From Psychrobacter immobilis (lineage in GTDB: Bacteria; Pseudomonadota; Gammaproteobacteria; Pseudomonadales; Moraxellaceae), in the NCBI RefSeq assembly GCF_904846065.1, contig NZ_CAJGZV010000001.1:992001-1056000 (forward strand): DNA of 64,000 bases, read 5' to 3'. Position 1 is the first letter of the stretch. Each line of letters opens with the position of its first letter. The notes below the pieces were generated by a model. It was not told the origin of the DNA. It worked only from the letters and a program-made list of their open reading frames with translations, and ran no database searches. The position numbers and the translations under genes are program-made. Positions 26,642-35,592 of the stretch are shown here, in pieces.

Positions 26642-28333
26642 ATGATCGTATCTAAATCTACTACCGCTATAAATAACAAATCATCTAGCAGTACCCATCA
26701 ATCAGTATCCATTACGACGGGCAAGCCTGTGATGCTGCGCTGCCTATTATCCGTCGCCATTGCCAGTAGCTTGCTGCTCGTCGGTTGTGGCGATGACAAT
26801 GACTTTGATACTGTCATAGGCTTTGACTCTGCGACGTCAGTTAAATCAATCAGCTCATTTAACACCGCGCAAATAAATACCCAGTTCGGTCTTGATGGTA
26901 CGGCAACCCCTGATGCCAAATGCGATATCAAAATCGAAAAAGTCAGCTATCCGACAGTAGGGGCAGCGGGTGAGCGTACCAACGCGACAGCAGCTTTGAT
27001 GCTACCAAGTGGTGACAGTGCTGACTGTCAAGGCGATCGACCTATCTTGCTGTATGCCCATGGCACAACTACGGACAAAGGCTACGATTTTAGTCAAGTC
27101 GCTAATCCTCAAAATCCAGCCGCTGGTGAGTCGACATTAATCGCTGCCAACTTTGCGGCTCAAGGCTACATCGTCGTTGCACCAAACTATGCTGGTTATG
27201 ATGAGTCTGCTCTTGATTACCATCCATACCTTGTGGCTGAACAACAAGCCACTGACATGGCTGATGCATTAGACAGTGCCCGTACCATCATTGCAAGACA
27301 ACAGCGCGCTAATGATCCTGATTACACCAACCTTGATGACTCTGGTAAGTTATTTATCAGTGGTTACTCACAGGGCGGGCATGTGGCGATGGCAACTGCA
27401 AGAATGTTCGAGAAAAATGATGAGCCTGTCACTGCCATTGCACCTTTATCAGGGCCTTATGCACTGGCAGCGTTTGGTGATGCAATATTTTCGGGTAACG
27501 TCAATATCGGCGCATCGCGTTTTGCACCGCTACTAGCATCTGGTCTCCAAAATGCGTATGGCAATGTCTATAACAATACTGCTGATATATTCACTGCCAA
27601 CTATGCAAACACACAATTACCAAGCTTATTGAGCTTTGGTGAGTTGGTCGCTGCTAATAAACTGCCTGATAATGCGCTGTTTGAAAAAGATCCTGAAAAC
27701 AATCCCACGCTTGATCTTCTACCAGCGCCTACCGTTCCCTTTGCCTCTATTGGCTTCGCGGATGATAATTATCTGATCAAAACAGACTTTCGTACCGCTT
27801 ATGTCGCAGATGCATTACAGAACCCTGATAGTCTAATCGCGATGACAGGAGCATTACCAGCAGCCAATCCACAAAACAACTTACGAAAAGCCTTAAAAGC
27901 CAATGATCTACGTGGGTATGTACCAAAAATGCCAACTCTGCTATGTGGTGGCAATCAAGATCCAACGGTTTTTTATGACCTAAATACCAGTTCAATGGCT
28001 GCTATTATTCAAGGGAGTGTCGCACAAAATCCAGCCCTTACCGTTAACGTGACAGTATTAGATGTTGATGCGACGACAGCTAATGATCGTCCTGATAATT
28101 CTAATGTTCAACTTATTGGACAGGCGTCCATGAACCAATGGAATATTAATTCTGTAGTAGCAAGTGTTCAAAGTAACTTTGTTCAAAATCTTCAACGCGT
28201 AGTAGATGCAGGAGCACAGCAAGGCATACCTGCAAGCGTTGCTGTATTGGGCAACTATCACGGCGGTCTGGTCAGTACGGCTTGTACGCAAGCCACACGT
28301 GAGTTCTTTAATCAGGAATTTAAACCTGCTTAA
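26642..28333 (+). CDS. Secreted alpha/beta hydrolase lipoprotein (lipase/esterase-like)
   Basis: A 563-residue hydrolase. A hydrophobic segment ends in a lipobox (LLVGC, Cys near 49), preceded by an unusually long 30-residue hydrophilic leader; AAGGACA supports the first ATG, but a second Met at residue 31 would give a normal lipoprotein signal. The catalytic triad can be proposed as Ser243 (GYSQG), Asp440 (GNQDP) and His540 (NYHGG). The oxyanion segment is YAHGTT. Two Asn/Asp-rich loop regions lie between. It resembles large secreted esterases of Acinetobacter and Psychrobacter. The substrate, probably acyl esters, is inferred. Confidence 0.82.
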   Translation: MIVSKSTTAINNKSSSSTHQSVSITTGKPVMLRCLLSVAIASSLLLVGCGDDNDFDTVIGFDSATSVKSISSFNTAQINTQFGLDGTATPDAKCDIKIEKVSYPTVGAAGERTNATAALMLPSGDSADCQGDRPILLYAHGTTTDKGYDFSQVANPQNPAAGESTLIAANFAAQGYIVVAPNYAGYDESALDYHPYLVAEQQATDMADALDSARTIIARQQRANDPDYTNLDDSGKLFISGYSQGGHVAMATARMFEKNDEPVTAIAPLSGPYALAAFGDAIFSGNVNIGASRFAPLLASGLQNAYGNVYNNTADIFTANYANTQLPSLLSFGELVAANKLPDNALFEKDPENNPTLDLLPAPTVPFASIGFADDNYLIKTDFRTAYVADALQNPDSLIAMTGALPAANPQNNLRKALKANDLRGYVPKMPTLLCGGNQDPTVFYDLNTSSMAAIIQGSVAQNPALTVNVTVLDVDATTANDRPDNSNVQLIGQASMNQWNINSVVASVQSNFVQNLQRVVDAGAQQGIPASVAVLGNYHGGLVSTACTQATREFFNQEFKPA

Positions 28334-28371
28334 TAGAGGTCAGCTTAACCGTAAAAAATAGCTTTGCTATC

Positions 28372-28404
28372 GAAAAAACTGTGTCCACTGGATGCAGTTT
28401 TTTC
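28372..28404 (+). terminator. Terminator-like hairpin after the hydrolase gene
   Basis: GAAAAAACTG and CAGTTTTTTC pair, with the T run inside the right arm. It separates the hydrolase gene from the small secreted protein gene. Confidence 0.6.
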
Positions 28405-28438
28405 ATGAATACCATTTAATAATTAATAGGAGAAAAAT

Positions 28439-28618
28439 ATGAAGTCAATGATGTTATCACTGGTTACCTGTGTCTTTATGATAGCTCCGATCAGTCAAGC
28501 ACAGGTTAAGAATACACCTTGTTCGGGCAAAATGGGCGGCGTATCTCACTGCTCAAAAGATGGTAAATTTGTTTGCAAAAACGGCAAAATCAGTCAATCA
28601 AAACAAGTATGTCGTTAA
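28439..28618 (+). CDS. Small secreted cysteine-rich protein (YdcA-like)
   Basis: A 59-residue protein. A strong AGGAG ribosome binding site lies six bases before the ATG. A signal peptide ends near residue 21 (ISQAQ). The mature peptide of about 38 residues has four cysteines, in the pattern CSGKMGGVSHC, FVC and a Cys just before the C-terminal Arg, which should form two disulfides in the periplasm. The pattern matches the uncharacterised E. coli YdcA (CSGSKGG.SHC, KFVC), as I recall that sequence. Function is unknown. Its own terminator was not seen; gyrA follows after about 300 bp. Confidence 0.8.
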   Translation: MKSMMLSLVTCVFMIAPISQAQVKNTPCSGKMGGVSHCSKDGKFVCKNGKISQSKQVCR

Positions 28619-28923
28619 AGTTGTTTTTACCCTTGTTATTAGAGTGAAAAAAACCGCTAATCAGCTGTTTTGCTTAATTTTAATAACAGCCAGACGCCCC
28701 TAAATCAGCAAATTTGTGCTAAAATAGCTTCTTTAATTGAACATTATTTTTAACAAAAACCGTATCACTATTTTCCTATTGTTTTGCACCTTTGACAGTG
28801 CTTTTTTAGGGTCACTATTCTGATAGTAGCTGCGCATTGATGCAGCTATATTTTTGTATAACCCATGAGTATCTTGAACAAACGTGTCAACATTAGAAAA
28901 ACAATGTGAGTGAAGGAGTGTAT
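28619..28923. other. gyrA upstream region
   Basis: About 300 bp before the gyrA start. A TAAAAT hexamer near 28719-28724 could be a -10 box, which would give a leader of roughly 200 nt. No convincing riboswitch or terminator structure was seen. Confidence 0.35.
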
Positions 28924-31743
28924 ATGAGCGAATCGGTCAGTCCTATTGGCATCGTAGAGGAACTAAAGCAATCCTATCTGGATTATGCGATGAGCGTGAT
29001 TGTCTCGCGTGCGCTGCCTGATGTGCGTGATGGGTTCAAACCTGTACACCGCCGTGTGATGTACGCCATGCACGTGCTATCTAACGACTATAATAAGCCA
29101 TATAAGAAGTCTGCACGTGTCGTCGGCGATGTCATTGGTAAATATCACCCACATGGCGATAGTGCGGTCTATGATGCCATTGTGCGGATGGCGCAGGATT
29201 TTAGTTTGCGTTATCCGATGGTTGACGGTCAAGGTAACTTTGGATCGATCGATGATGATCCTCCGGCTGCCATGCGTTATACCGAAGTACGTATGACCAA
29301 GCTGACGCATCAGATGCTTGCTGATTTAGACAAAGACACGGTTGATTGGGAAGACAACTACGATGGTTCTGAGCGTATGCCTAGCGTCATGCCAGCGCGT
29401 GTTCCAAACTTACTAATCAATGGTGCGACTGGTATTGCTGTTGGTATGGCGACTAATATGGCGCCGCACAACCTGACAGAAGTGATTAATGCTTGTTTGG
29501 CTTATGCCGAAAACCCACAAGTATCAGCTGAAGAGTTGATGTCACACATCTCAGGTCCTGATTTTCCTACAGGCGGTATCATTTATGGTCGCGCTGGTAT
29601 TTTAGATGCTTATCGCACGGGTAAAGGTCGTTTGCACATACGTGGTCGCTATCATATTGAAGCCATGAGTGATACGGGTGTCAACCGCGATCGTGAGCGT
29701 ATTGTCTTTACCGAAGTACCTTATCAATCTAATAAAGCCAAAATGATTGAGCGTATCGCAGAACTCGTACGTGATAAAAAGATTGAAGGTATTAGCGAGA
29801 TTCGTGATGAATCTGACAAAGATGGTATGCGTATCGCCATTGATTTGCGTCGTGGTGAGACAGCTGAAGTTATCGTTAATAACTTGTTCTTGCAAACGCC
29901 GCTCGAATCAAGTTTTAGTATCAATATGGTGGCGCTCGATAATGGTCAGCCTAAGCTACTAACTTTGCGTCAGCTGATTGCCGCCTTTGTACGTCATCGC
30001 CAAGAAGTGGTGACACGCCGTACGATTTATGAGTTAAACAAAGCGCGCGTACGTGGTCATTTGCTCGAAGGTTTGACCGTTGCATTAGCCAATATCGACG
30101 AGATTATTGCAACGATTAAAGCCTCTGCTAACCGCGGTTTGGCACGTGAAAGCTTATTAAATAACACGTGGGGTTCAGGTAGCGTGGTGGCGATGCTTAC
30201 TGCTGCTGGTAGTCAATCTGTGCGTCCTGACTATATCGAAGGCGAAGATCCTAAAGCACCATTTGGCTTGATTGAGGGCGAAGAACGTTATCGCTTATCA
30301 CTTGAGCAGGTCAACGCGATTTTAGATATGCAGTTGCATCGTCTAACGGGTCTTGAGCAAGACAAATTGACCGAAGAATATCAGGATTTGCTACGTGAAA
30401 TTGCTCATTTAGAGTCTATTCTTGGTGATTTTGATAAGCTAATGACCATTATCTCCAATGAGATGATTGAGATTCGTGATAACTTTGGTGATGAGCGCCG
30501 TACCGATATTATTGACTCACGTACTGATTTTAACCGTGAAGATCTGATTCCTGAACAGACGGTTGTCATGACGGTCTCGCGTACAGGTTATGCAAAAACT
30601 CAGCCGATTGACGATTATGTCGCACAAAAACGTGGTGGTAAAGGTAAGTCTGCAACCGCAATGAAAGAAGATGATGTGATTGATCATTTGGTTGTGACCT
30701 CAACGCATGCTACCGTATTGTGCTTCACGGATAGCGGTCGTGTCTTTAGCTTACGTGGTTTTGAAGTGCCGATTGCCAGTCGCGGTGCTCGCGGTCGTCC
30801 ATTAGTGAATTTAATTGGCTTAAATCCTGATGAAACGGTCACTACGATACTGCCAATTCCAAAAATAGTGGAAGAGCTATCGGTAAAAGGTGAGGCGTCA
30901 ACAGATGCTCTAATAGATGGGGATGATGATCTATTAGACGACAGCACGCAAGCAGAGCCACCTTTTGTGTTCTTTGCAACTGCCAATGGTACGGTGAAGC
31001 GGGTAGAGCTTAAGCAGTTTGCCAATATTCGCTCGAACGGCTTGATTGCGGTTGGACTAGAAGAGGGCGATAAGCTGGTCAGTGCTCGTATCACTAATGG
31101 TAGCCAAGAAGTGATGTTGTTTGCATCCAGTGGTAAAGCCATTCGTTTTGATGAAAATGATGCTCGCGTGATGGGTCGTACGGCTAAAGGTGTCCGTGGT
31201 ATGCGTTTGGCGGCTAATGAGTCGATAAAATCATTGGTTGTGATCGAAGATGATGTCCGCGAAATCCTTATTGCTTGTGAAAACGGCTTTGGTAAACGTA
31301 CCTTTATCGATGAGTTCAATACCCAAAATCGTGGCGGCGGCGGTGTAATTGCTATCAAAACCAGTGAGCGTAATGGTGCGCTAGTAAGAGCCACCAAGGT
31401 TGACTCTACAGACGATATTATTTTAATCTCTGACAAAGGTACGTTGGTTCGTACGCCCGTTGAGCATGTCGCTAGCTCTGGTCGTAATACGCAAGGTGTG
31501 ACGCTGATTCGTTTATCAAAAGACGAGAAGCTGGTCGCTATGGCGCGTGTTGAGCATGAAGAAGGTGACGATGAGCTGGTTGATGCCATGAGAGAAGACG
31601 GTACATTTGATGTGGCAGGTCGAGAGCAGATAGATATTGATGCGGCGACTGGCAACACAGCAACGAATGACGTTATGGATATTGCTACTGACAATGAATT
31701 AGATGTTCACAGTACAGACGGTGAAAACGCAGACGACGAATAA
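28924..31743 (+). CDS. gyrA: DNA gyrase subunit A
   Basis: GyrA forms the breakage-reunion part of gyrase, which introduces negative supercoils. The ATG at 28924 is chosen over GTG at 28906 because GAAGGAG lies just upstream. The catalytic tyrosine is Y119 (MRYTE). In the quinolone-resistance region Ser80 and Asp84 (equivalent to E. coli S83 and D87) are the susceptible-type residues. The GyrA box [10 protein letters not shown] near 568 starts the C-terminal beta-pinwheel. At 939 residues it is about 65 longer than E. coli GyrA: an acidic insert near 660-680 within the pinwheel (rich in Asp) and a long acidic C-terminal tail account for this. Confidence 0.97.
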   Translation: MSESVSPIGIVEELKQSYLDYAMSVIVSRALPDVRDGFKPVHRRVMYAMHVLSNDYNKPYKKSARVVGDVIGKYHPHGDSAVYDAIVRMAQDFSLRYPMVDGQGNFGSIDDDPPAAMRYTEVRMTKLTHQMLADLDKDTVDWEDNYDGSERMPSVMPARVPNLLINGATGIAVGMATNMAPHNLTEVINACLAYAENPQVSAEELMSHISGPDFPTGGIIYGRAGILDAYRTGKGRLHIRGRYHIEAMSDTGVNRDRERIVFTEVPYQSNKAKMIERIAELVRDKKIEGISEIRDESDKDGMRIAIDLRRGETAEVIVNNLFLQTPLESSFSINMVALDNGQPKLLTLRQLIAAFVRHRQEVVTRRTIYELNKARVRGHLLEGLTVALANIDEIIATIKASANRGLARESLLNNTWGSGSVVAMLTAAGSQSVRPDYIEGEDPKAPFGLIEGEERYRLSLEQVNAILDMQLHRLTGLEQDKLTEEYQDLLREIAHLESILGDFDKLMTIISNEMIEIRDNFGDERRTDIIDSRTDFNREDLIPEQTVVMTVSRTGYAKTQPIDDYVAQKRGGKGKSATAMKEDDVIDHLVVTSTHATVLCFTDSGRVFSLRGFEVPIASRGARGRPLVNLIGLNPDETVTTILPIPKIVEELSVKGEASTDALIDGDDDLLDDSTQAEPPFVFFATANGTVKRVELKQFANIRSNGLIAVGLEEGDKLVSARITNGSQEVMLFASSGKAIRFDENDARVMGRTAKGVRGMRLAANESIKSLVVIEDDVREILIACENGFGKRTFIDEFNTQNRGGGGVIAIKTSERNGALVRATKVDSTDDIILISDKGTLVRTPVEHVASSGRNTQGVTLIRLSKDEKLVAMARVEHEEGDDELVDAMREDGTFDVAGREQIDIDAATGNTATNDVMDIATDNELDVHSTDGENADDE

Positions 31744-31792
31744 ATGTCTCAGTAGTTAGCTTTTTGATCTAGTCTTATATGATTGTTCTATA

Positions 31793-31824
31793 AAAAGCCT
31801 CTGACGTTATCGTCGGAGGCTTTT
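31793..31824 (+). terminator. Intrinsic terminator after gyrA
   Basis: AAAAGCCTCTGACG and CGTCGGAGGCTTTT pair (one G-T) around TTAT and are followed by a T-rich tract. A near copy stands at 33159-33190 before the second RarD-like gene. Confidence 0.92.
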
Positions 31825-31930
31825 GTTTTTTTCTGTATGTCATCTATTGTTAGAGTCTGCCTCTAAGTTTCCGCTGCTCTAATTTTTTATAAATAATGCC
31901 CATAAAGTTCTATTTTTTAAGGCTGTTGTT

Positions 31931-33001
31931 ATGCTCTCGACCAATCAAACTTTTCAAGGAACCCTTGCTTCGATATCATCGAGCTTTTTATTTTCGATGA
32001 TGTTTGTGTTTGGGCTATTTATGCTGCCTTTGACAGGTACGCAGGTAGCCTCATGGCGCGTGCTCATGATGCTGCTAAGTTTGCTATTGTTGGTCAGTTT
32101 TACCAAGCAATGGCAACACGTTTTTGATTATTTGAAAACCTTAAAAACTCCGAAAGAGTGGCTGATATTTATTTTGCCCACACCGATTTTGGGTGGTCAA
32201 ATTTGGCTATTTATGTGGGCACCAGTCAATGGCTTTGGTCTGGATGTCACCTTGGGCTATTTTTTATTACCGCTGGTGATGATAGTGCTTGGTCGTTTCT
32301 TTTATCACGAGCATATGAGTGCGTTACAGTGGGTGGCCGCGCTATGTGCAGCCTTAGGTATTGGCTATGATATCTTTCAATATGGCTCAGTATCTTGGGT
32401 AACGTTGTTTGTGTGCTTGGGCTATCCACCTTATTATCTGCTGCGGCGTAAACTGGCTGTGCCGCCTATCACAGGACTGTTGTCTGACTTGGCTTTGTTA
32501 ACGCCAGTGGTGCTCATTATGTTGTATTTTAGCGGTGGCTTTAATACGGCAGCCCAGGACATCAAGTTCTGGTATTTATTACCACTGCTAGGAGCCTTTA
32601 GTGCGCTGGCGATGTCCTTAACCATGATTGCCAGTAGCAAATTACCCGTGTCATTATTTGGGGCGCTAAGCTATGTCGAGCCTATGCTGCTGTTTGTTTT
32701 ATCCATCACTGTTCTAAGTCAAAGTCTCGATGAGGGCGGCTCGCTATTTATGTATGGTATGGTAAGTTTGGCGTTACTGGTGATGATTGCTGATAGTATA
32801 AAAGGTTATCTTAAGCGCCGCCGTGACAATCATTTGCATGGCTATCGAGAGCCACAAGTGGGCGGGTTTCCGCCGCGTCGTCGTTTCATAGATCAGCGTA
32901 TTGATGGGGTTTTAACCGCGCATCGTTTTCGCAAGATTCGGCGCTATCAAAAAAAGATGGATAGAATACAGCAAAAAATCGAGCAGTTGAGTGCAAAGTA
33001 A
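31931..33001 (+). CDS. RarD-like EamA/DMT-superfamily transporter, copy 1
   Basis: A 356-residue inner membrane protein with about ten spans, matching RarD-type members of the drug/metabolite transporter superfamily. The segment from FQYGSVSW through YPPYYLLRRKL is characteristic. After the last span comes a basic cytoplasmic tail of about 70 residues, rich in Arg and ending in a short coiled-coil-like stretch, which is not usual in short EamA proteins. Substrate unknown. It is followed by a close paralogue on the same strand, and the two differ through much of the membrane region but share the tail. Confidence 0.87.
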   Translation: MLSTNQTFQGTLASISSSFLFSMMFVFGLFMLPLTGTQVASWRVLMMLLSLLLLVSFTKQWQHVFDYLKTLKTPKEWLIFILPTPILGGQIWLFMWAPVNGFGLDVTLGYFLLPLVMIVLGRFFYHEHMSALQWVAALCAALGIGYDIFQYGSVSWVTLFVCLGYPPYYLLRRKLAVPPITGLLSDLALLTPVVLIMLYFSGGFNTAAQDIKFWYLLPLLGAFSALAMSLTMIASSKLPVSLFGALSYVEPMLLFVLSITVLSQSLDEGGSLFMYGMVSLALLVMIADSIKGYLKRRRDNHLHGYREPQVGGFPPRRRFIDQRIDGVLTAHRFRKIRRYQKKMDRIQQKIEQLSAK

Positions 33002-33158
33002 GATGCTGAATGGATAGGTGAACGCTTTAGTGAAGCAGGTGTATTGCTTATCTATTCTGACTTTGACATAATACCGACCACAAGATAAACACGATATATT
33101 CCAAGTATTTATCTCAATATTATATGATTATGTTGTAGATAACAGAGTTTATAGATCA

Positions 33159-33190
33159 AAAAGCCTTCGACGTCCGCGTCGGAGGCTTTT
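33159..33190 (+). terminator. Terminator between the two RarD-like genes
   Basis: AAAAGCCTTCGACG and CGTCGGAGGCTTTT pair and a T7 tract follows. The sequence is nearly the same as the gyrA terminator, which shows that the duplicated unit contained the terminator as well as the gene. Confidence 0.9.
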
Positions 33191-33242
33191 GTTTTTTTCT
33201 AAAATTGCCAAGGACGTGCGCTCATTTTTCAAGGTTGTCGTT

Positions 33243-34313
33243 ATGCTTACCACGAATCAAACGTCGCAAGGTACCATCGCTGCAGTGGCAGCAAATTTTT
33301 TATATTCATTGCTATTCTTATTTGGTCTATTGATGCAGCCGTTGTCAGGGACGCAAGTCGCTTCTTGGCGCGTACTGATGATGCTATTGAGTCTGGTGCT
33401 GCTGATTAGTGTGCTTAAGCAGTGGCAGCATATTTTTGATTATCTCAAAACCCTAAAGTCGCCCAAAGAATGGTTTTTATTTATCATACCCACACCAATA
33501 TTGGGCGCGCAAATCTGGATATTTATGTGGGCACCTGTCAATGATTTGGGGCTTGAGGTGACACTGGGTTACTTTTTATATCCAATGATTATGATTATGG
33601 TTGGTCGGTTTTTTTATAACGAAGACATGAGCTTGTTACAATGGATTGCCACCATTTGCGCAGGCGCAGGTATTGCCTATGATGTCTTTCAGTACGGCAG
33701 TATTTCTTGGGCGACTTTATTTGTTTGCTTGGGTTATCCGCCCTATTATCTACTGCGTCGTAAATTGGCAGTGCCGCCGATTACAGGGCTTATCTCTGAC
33801 CTTGTTTTATTGACGCCGGTGGTGTTGATTGCTTTATATCTCAATGGCGGGTTTGCGCTGGCGATATCTACCGATAAGTTTTGGTATCTGTTGCCACTAT
33901 TAGGCATTATCAGTACGGCTGCGATGTCATTGACCATGGTTGCCAGCCAAAAGCTGCCCGTCTCATTATTTGGCACCTTATGCTACCTTGAGCCGATATT
34001 TTTATTTATATTTTCCATCACGATTTTGCATCAAAGTATCGATGAGGGCGGCTCTTTATTTATGTACGGCATGATTTTTGTCGCGTTGTTGATGATGATT
34101 GTGGATAGTGCGCTTGGTTACTTGGCGCGTAAGCGTGATGACCGTTTGCATGGTTATAATGAGCCACAAGTGGGTAGCTTCCCACCACGTCGCCGTCTGA
34201 AAAACCGCCGTATTAAAGGTGTATTAACCGCGCATCGTTTCCGTAAAATTAGAAAGTATCAGCAAAAAATACATAAGATGACACGCAAAATTGAAGAGCT
34301 GCATTCAAAGTAG
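33243..34313 (+). CDS. RarD-like EamA/DMT-superfamily transporter, copy 2
   Basis: A 356-residue paralogue of the preceding gene, the same length with no gap evident. The ATG at 33243 is chosen because it aligns with the start of copy 1 (MLTTNQTSQG against MLSTNQTFQG); an in-frame TTG at 33189 lies on the terminator and would add 18 residues. The predicted spans and the Arg-rich tail (HGYNEPQVG, TAHRFRKIRK) correspond to copy 1. Divergence is spread over the whole protein, so the duplication is not recent. Substrate unknown; differences in the pore-lining helices could indicate different specificities. Confidence 0.87.
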   Translation: MLTTNQTSQGTIAAVAANFLYSLLFLFGLLMQPLSGTQVASWRVLMMLLSLVLLISVLKQWQHIFDYLKTLKSPKEWFLFIIPTPILGAQIWIFMWAPVNDLGLEVTLGYFLYPMIMIMVGRFFYNEDMSLLQWIATICAGAGIAYDVFQYGSISWATLFVCLGYPPYYLLRRKLAVPPITGLISDLVLLTPVVLIALYLNGGFALAISTDKFWYLLPLLGIISTAAMSLTMVASQKLPVSLFGTLCYLEPIFLFIFSITILHQSIDEGGSLFMYGMIFVALLMMIVDSALGYLARKRDDRLHGYNEPQVGSFPPRRRLKNRRIKGVLTAHRFRKIRKYQQKIHKMTRKIEELHSK

Positions 34314-34528
34314 CACCTGCCAGCAAGTCGATATAGACCTGACTTAGCGGGCAATGTTTTTCGTCATTACTCTACACAGTTTCTGTGTTAAAGAGGCATT
34401 AATTACGCTATTATCGATAGCATTGCTGCCACGCTTAACAACGTTTACTAATAGAATGCGTGGCACCAACTATACATATTATGACTTATTCATACGATAA
34501 CTTATTCACATTATAACTAGGATGGTTT

Positions 34529-35197
34529 ATGTTACACCTTCATCATTTAGCAAATTCGCGCTCATTTCGTATTATTTGGCTGTTAGAGGAGCTTGGCGTC
34601 GATTATCAATTGACTTGCTATAAGCGCAATAAAGCATACCGCGCGCCTGACAGTTTAAAAAAAATACATCCGCTCGGTCATGCACCCATGTTAGAAGTAA
34701 ATGACCGTGTACTCATCGAATCAGGGTTTATAATCGAATACTTGTTGAAGCATTATGATAGCGAGAAACAGTTCAAGCCTGCGGATGATAATGAAGCGGC
34801 GTGGGAGGCTTACACGTTTTGGTTACATTTCGCTGAAGCATCCGTGATGCCGCCATTGGTCATGCGTTTGGTATTTACCAAAGTGGTTGAGCAGTCGCCT
34901 ATGCTCATCAAGCCTGTGAGCAAAAGCATCCGCAACCAAGTCGAAAAAAATATGATAAGCAAAAGTCTAGATGCTATATTGGCCATGATGGAGCAGCATT
35001 TGCAAGACAATCATTGGTTTGCAGGGGCTGAATTTAGTGCCGCTGATATCCAAATGCATCTTGCGGTTGTAGGTGCTAATGCTGGTACAGGATTAGATAG
35101 CAGTAAATATGCCAATATCTTAATCTGGCTAAAACGTTGTGAAGAGCGCGATGCCTTTAAGCGTGCAGAAGAAAAGGGTGGTCGTTTGCAGTTCTAA
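34529..35197 (+). CDS. Glutathione S-transferase family protein
   Basis: A 222-residue cytoplasmic protein with an N-terminal thioredoxin-like domain (HHLANSRSFR, where a Ser near residue 10 could activate glutathione; GHAPML with the cis-proline; and ESGFIIEYL for glutathione binding). An alpha-helical C-terminal domain follows, with the FSAADIQMH capping segment. It fits bacterial GSTs of the detoxification type. Substrate is not predictable. The gene has its own AGGA site. Confidence 0.9.
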   Translation: MLHLHHLANSRSFRIIWLLEELGVDYQLTCYKRNKAYRAPDSLKKIHPLGHAPMLEVNDRVLIESGFIIEYLLKHYDSEKQFKPADDNEAAWEAYTFWLHFAEASVMPPLVMRLVFTKVVEQSPMLIKPVSKSIRNQVEKNMISKSLDAILAMMEQHLQDNHWFAGAEFSAADIQMHLAVVGANAGTGLDSSKYANILIWLKRCEERDAFKRAEEKGGRLQF

Positions 35198-35245
35198 ACG
35201 CGGCGGATTTAATCGTTCATAAATGACTGATTTAATATTAAAACG

Positions 35246-35280
35246 AAGGGTTTTGTTTATTCATAGACAAAACCTTTTTT
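35246..35280 (+). terminator. Terminator after the GST gene
   Basis: GGTTTTGT and ACAAAACC pair and a T6 run follows. It ends only ten bases before the next start codon, so the two genes are likely separate units or partly read through. Confidence 0.65.
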
Positions 35281-35290
35281 AGGATAAGAA

Positions 35291-35560
35291 ATGACAGACT
35301 TAAATAAATCGCATAACAAGCATACTGATGTCGATACTGGCATTGCTGCTAAGCCCGCGCTTGATACTACTGCTGACAATGTGAACCATCAGCAGGTATC
35401 TATTAAAGCATGGTCACAAAAATTGCTCGTAGTGATTCTATGTATTGCCAGCTTTTATGGCGGCTGGAAATCTTATGAGTCCAATATGGTCAGTGAATGT
35501 ACGGCCAATGGTGGGCAGATGGTTGCAGCGCAAAAAACCATGATGTGCCAATTGTCATAG
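35291..35560 (+). CDS. Small single-span membrane protein of unknown function
   Basis: An 89-residue protein. A hydrophilic, Asp/Thr-rich cytoplasmic N-terminus of about 35 residues precedes one hydrophobic span at about 38-57. The short outer tail has two cysteines (SECTANGG and MMCQL) that could form a disulfide. AGGA lies seven bases before the ATG. I recognise no family. It sits between the GST and ribonuclease Z genes, 32 bp before the latter, so co-transcription is likely. Confidence 0.65.
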   Translation: MTDLNKSHNKHTDVDTGIAAKPALDTTADNVNHQQVSIKAWSQKLLVVILCIASFYGGWKSYESNMVSECTANGGQMVAAQKTMMCQLS

Positions 35561-35592
35561 CAGATAAGTATCATGTGTAAGAGAGGTAATCT

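Noticed and set aside
30684..31694. 336-codon open frame antisense to gyrA
   Set aside because: It lies entirely inside gyrA in a fixed frame relation; its Ser/Thr/Ile-rich product has no domain features, and gyrA coding fully explains the open frame.
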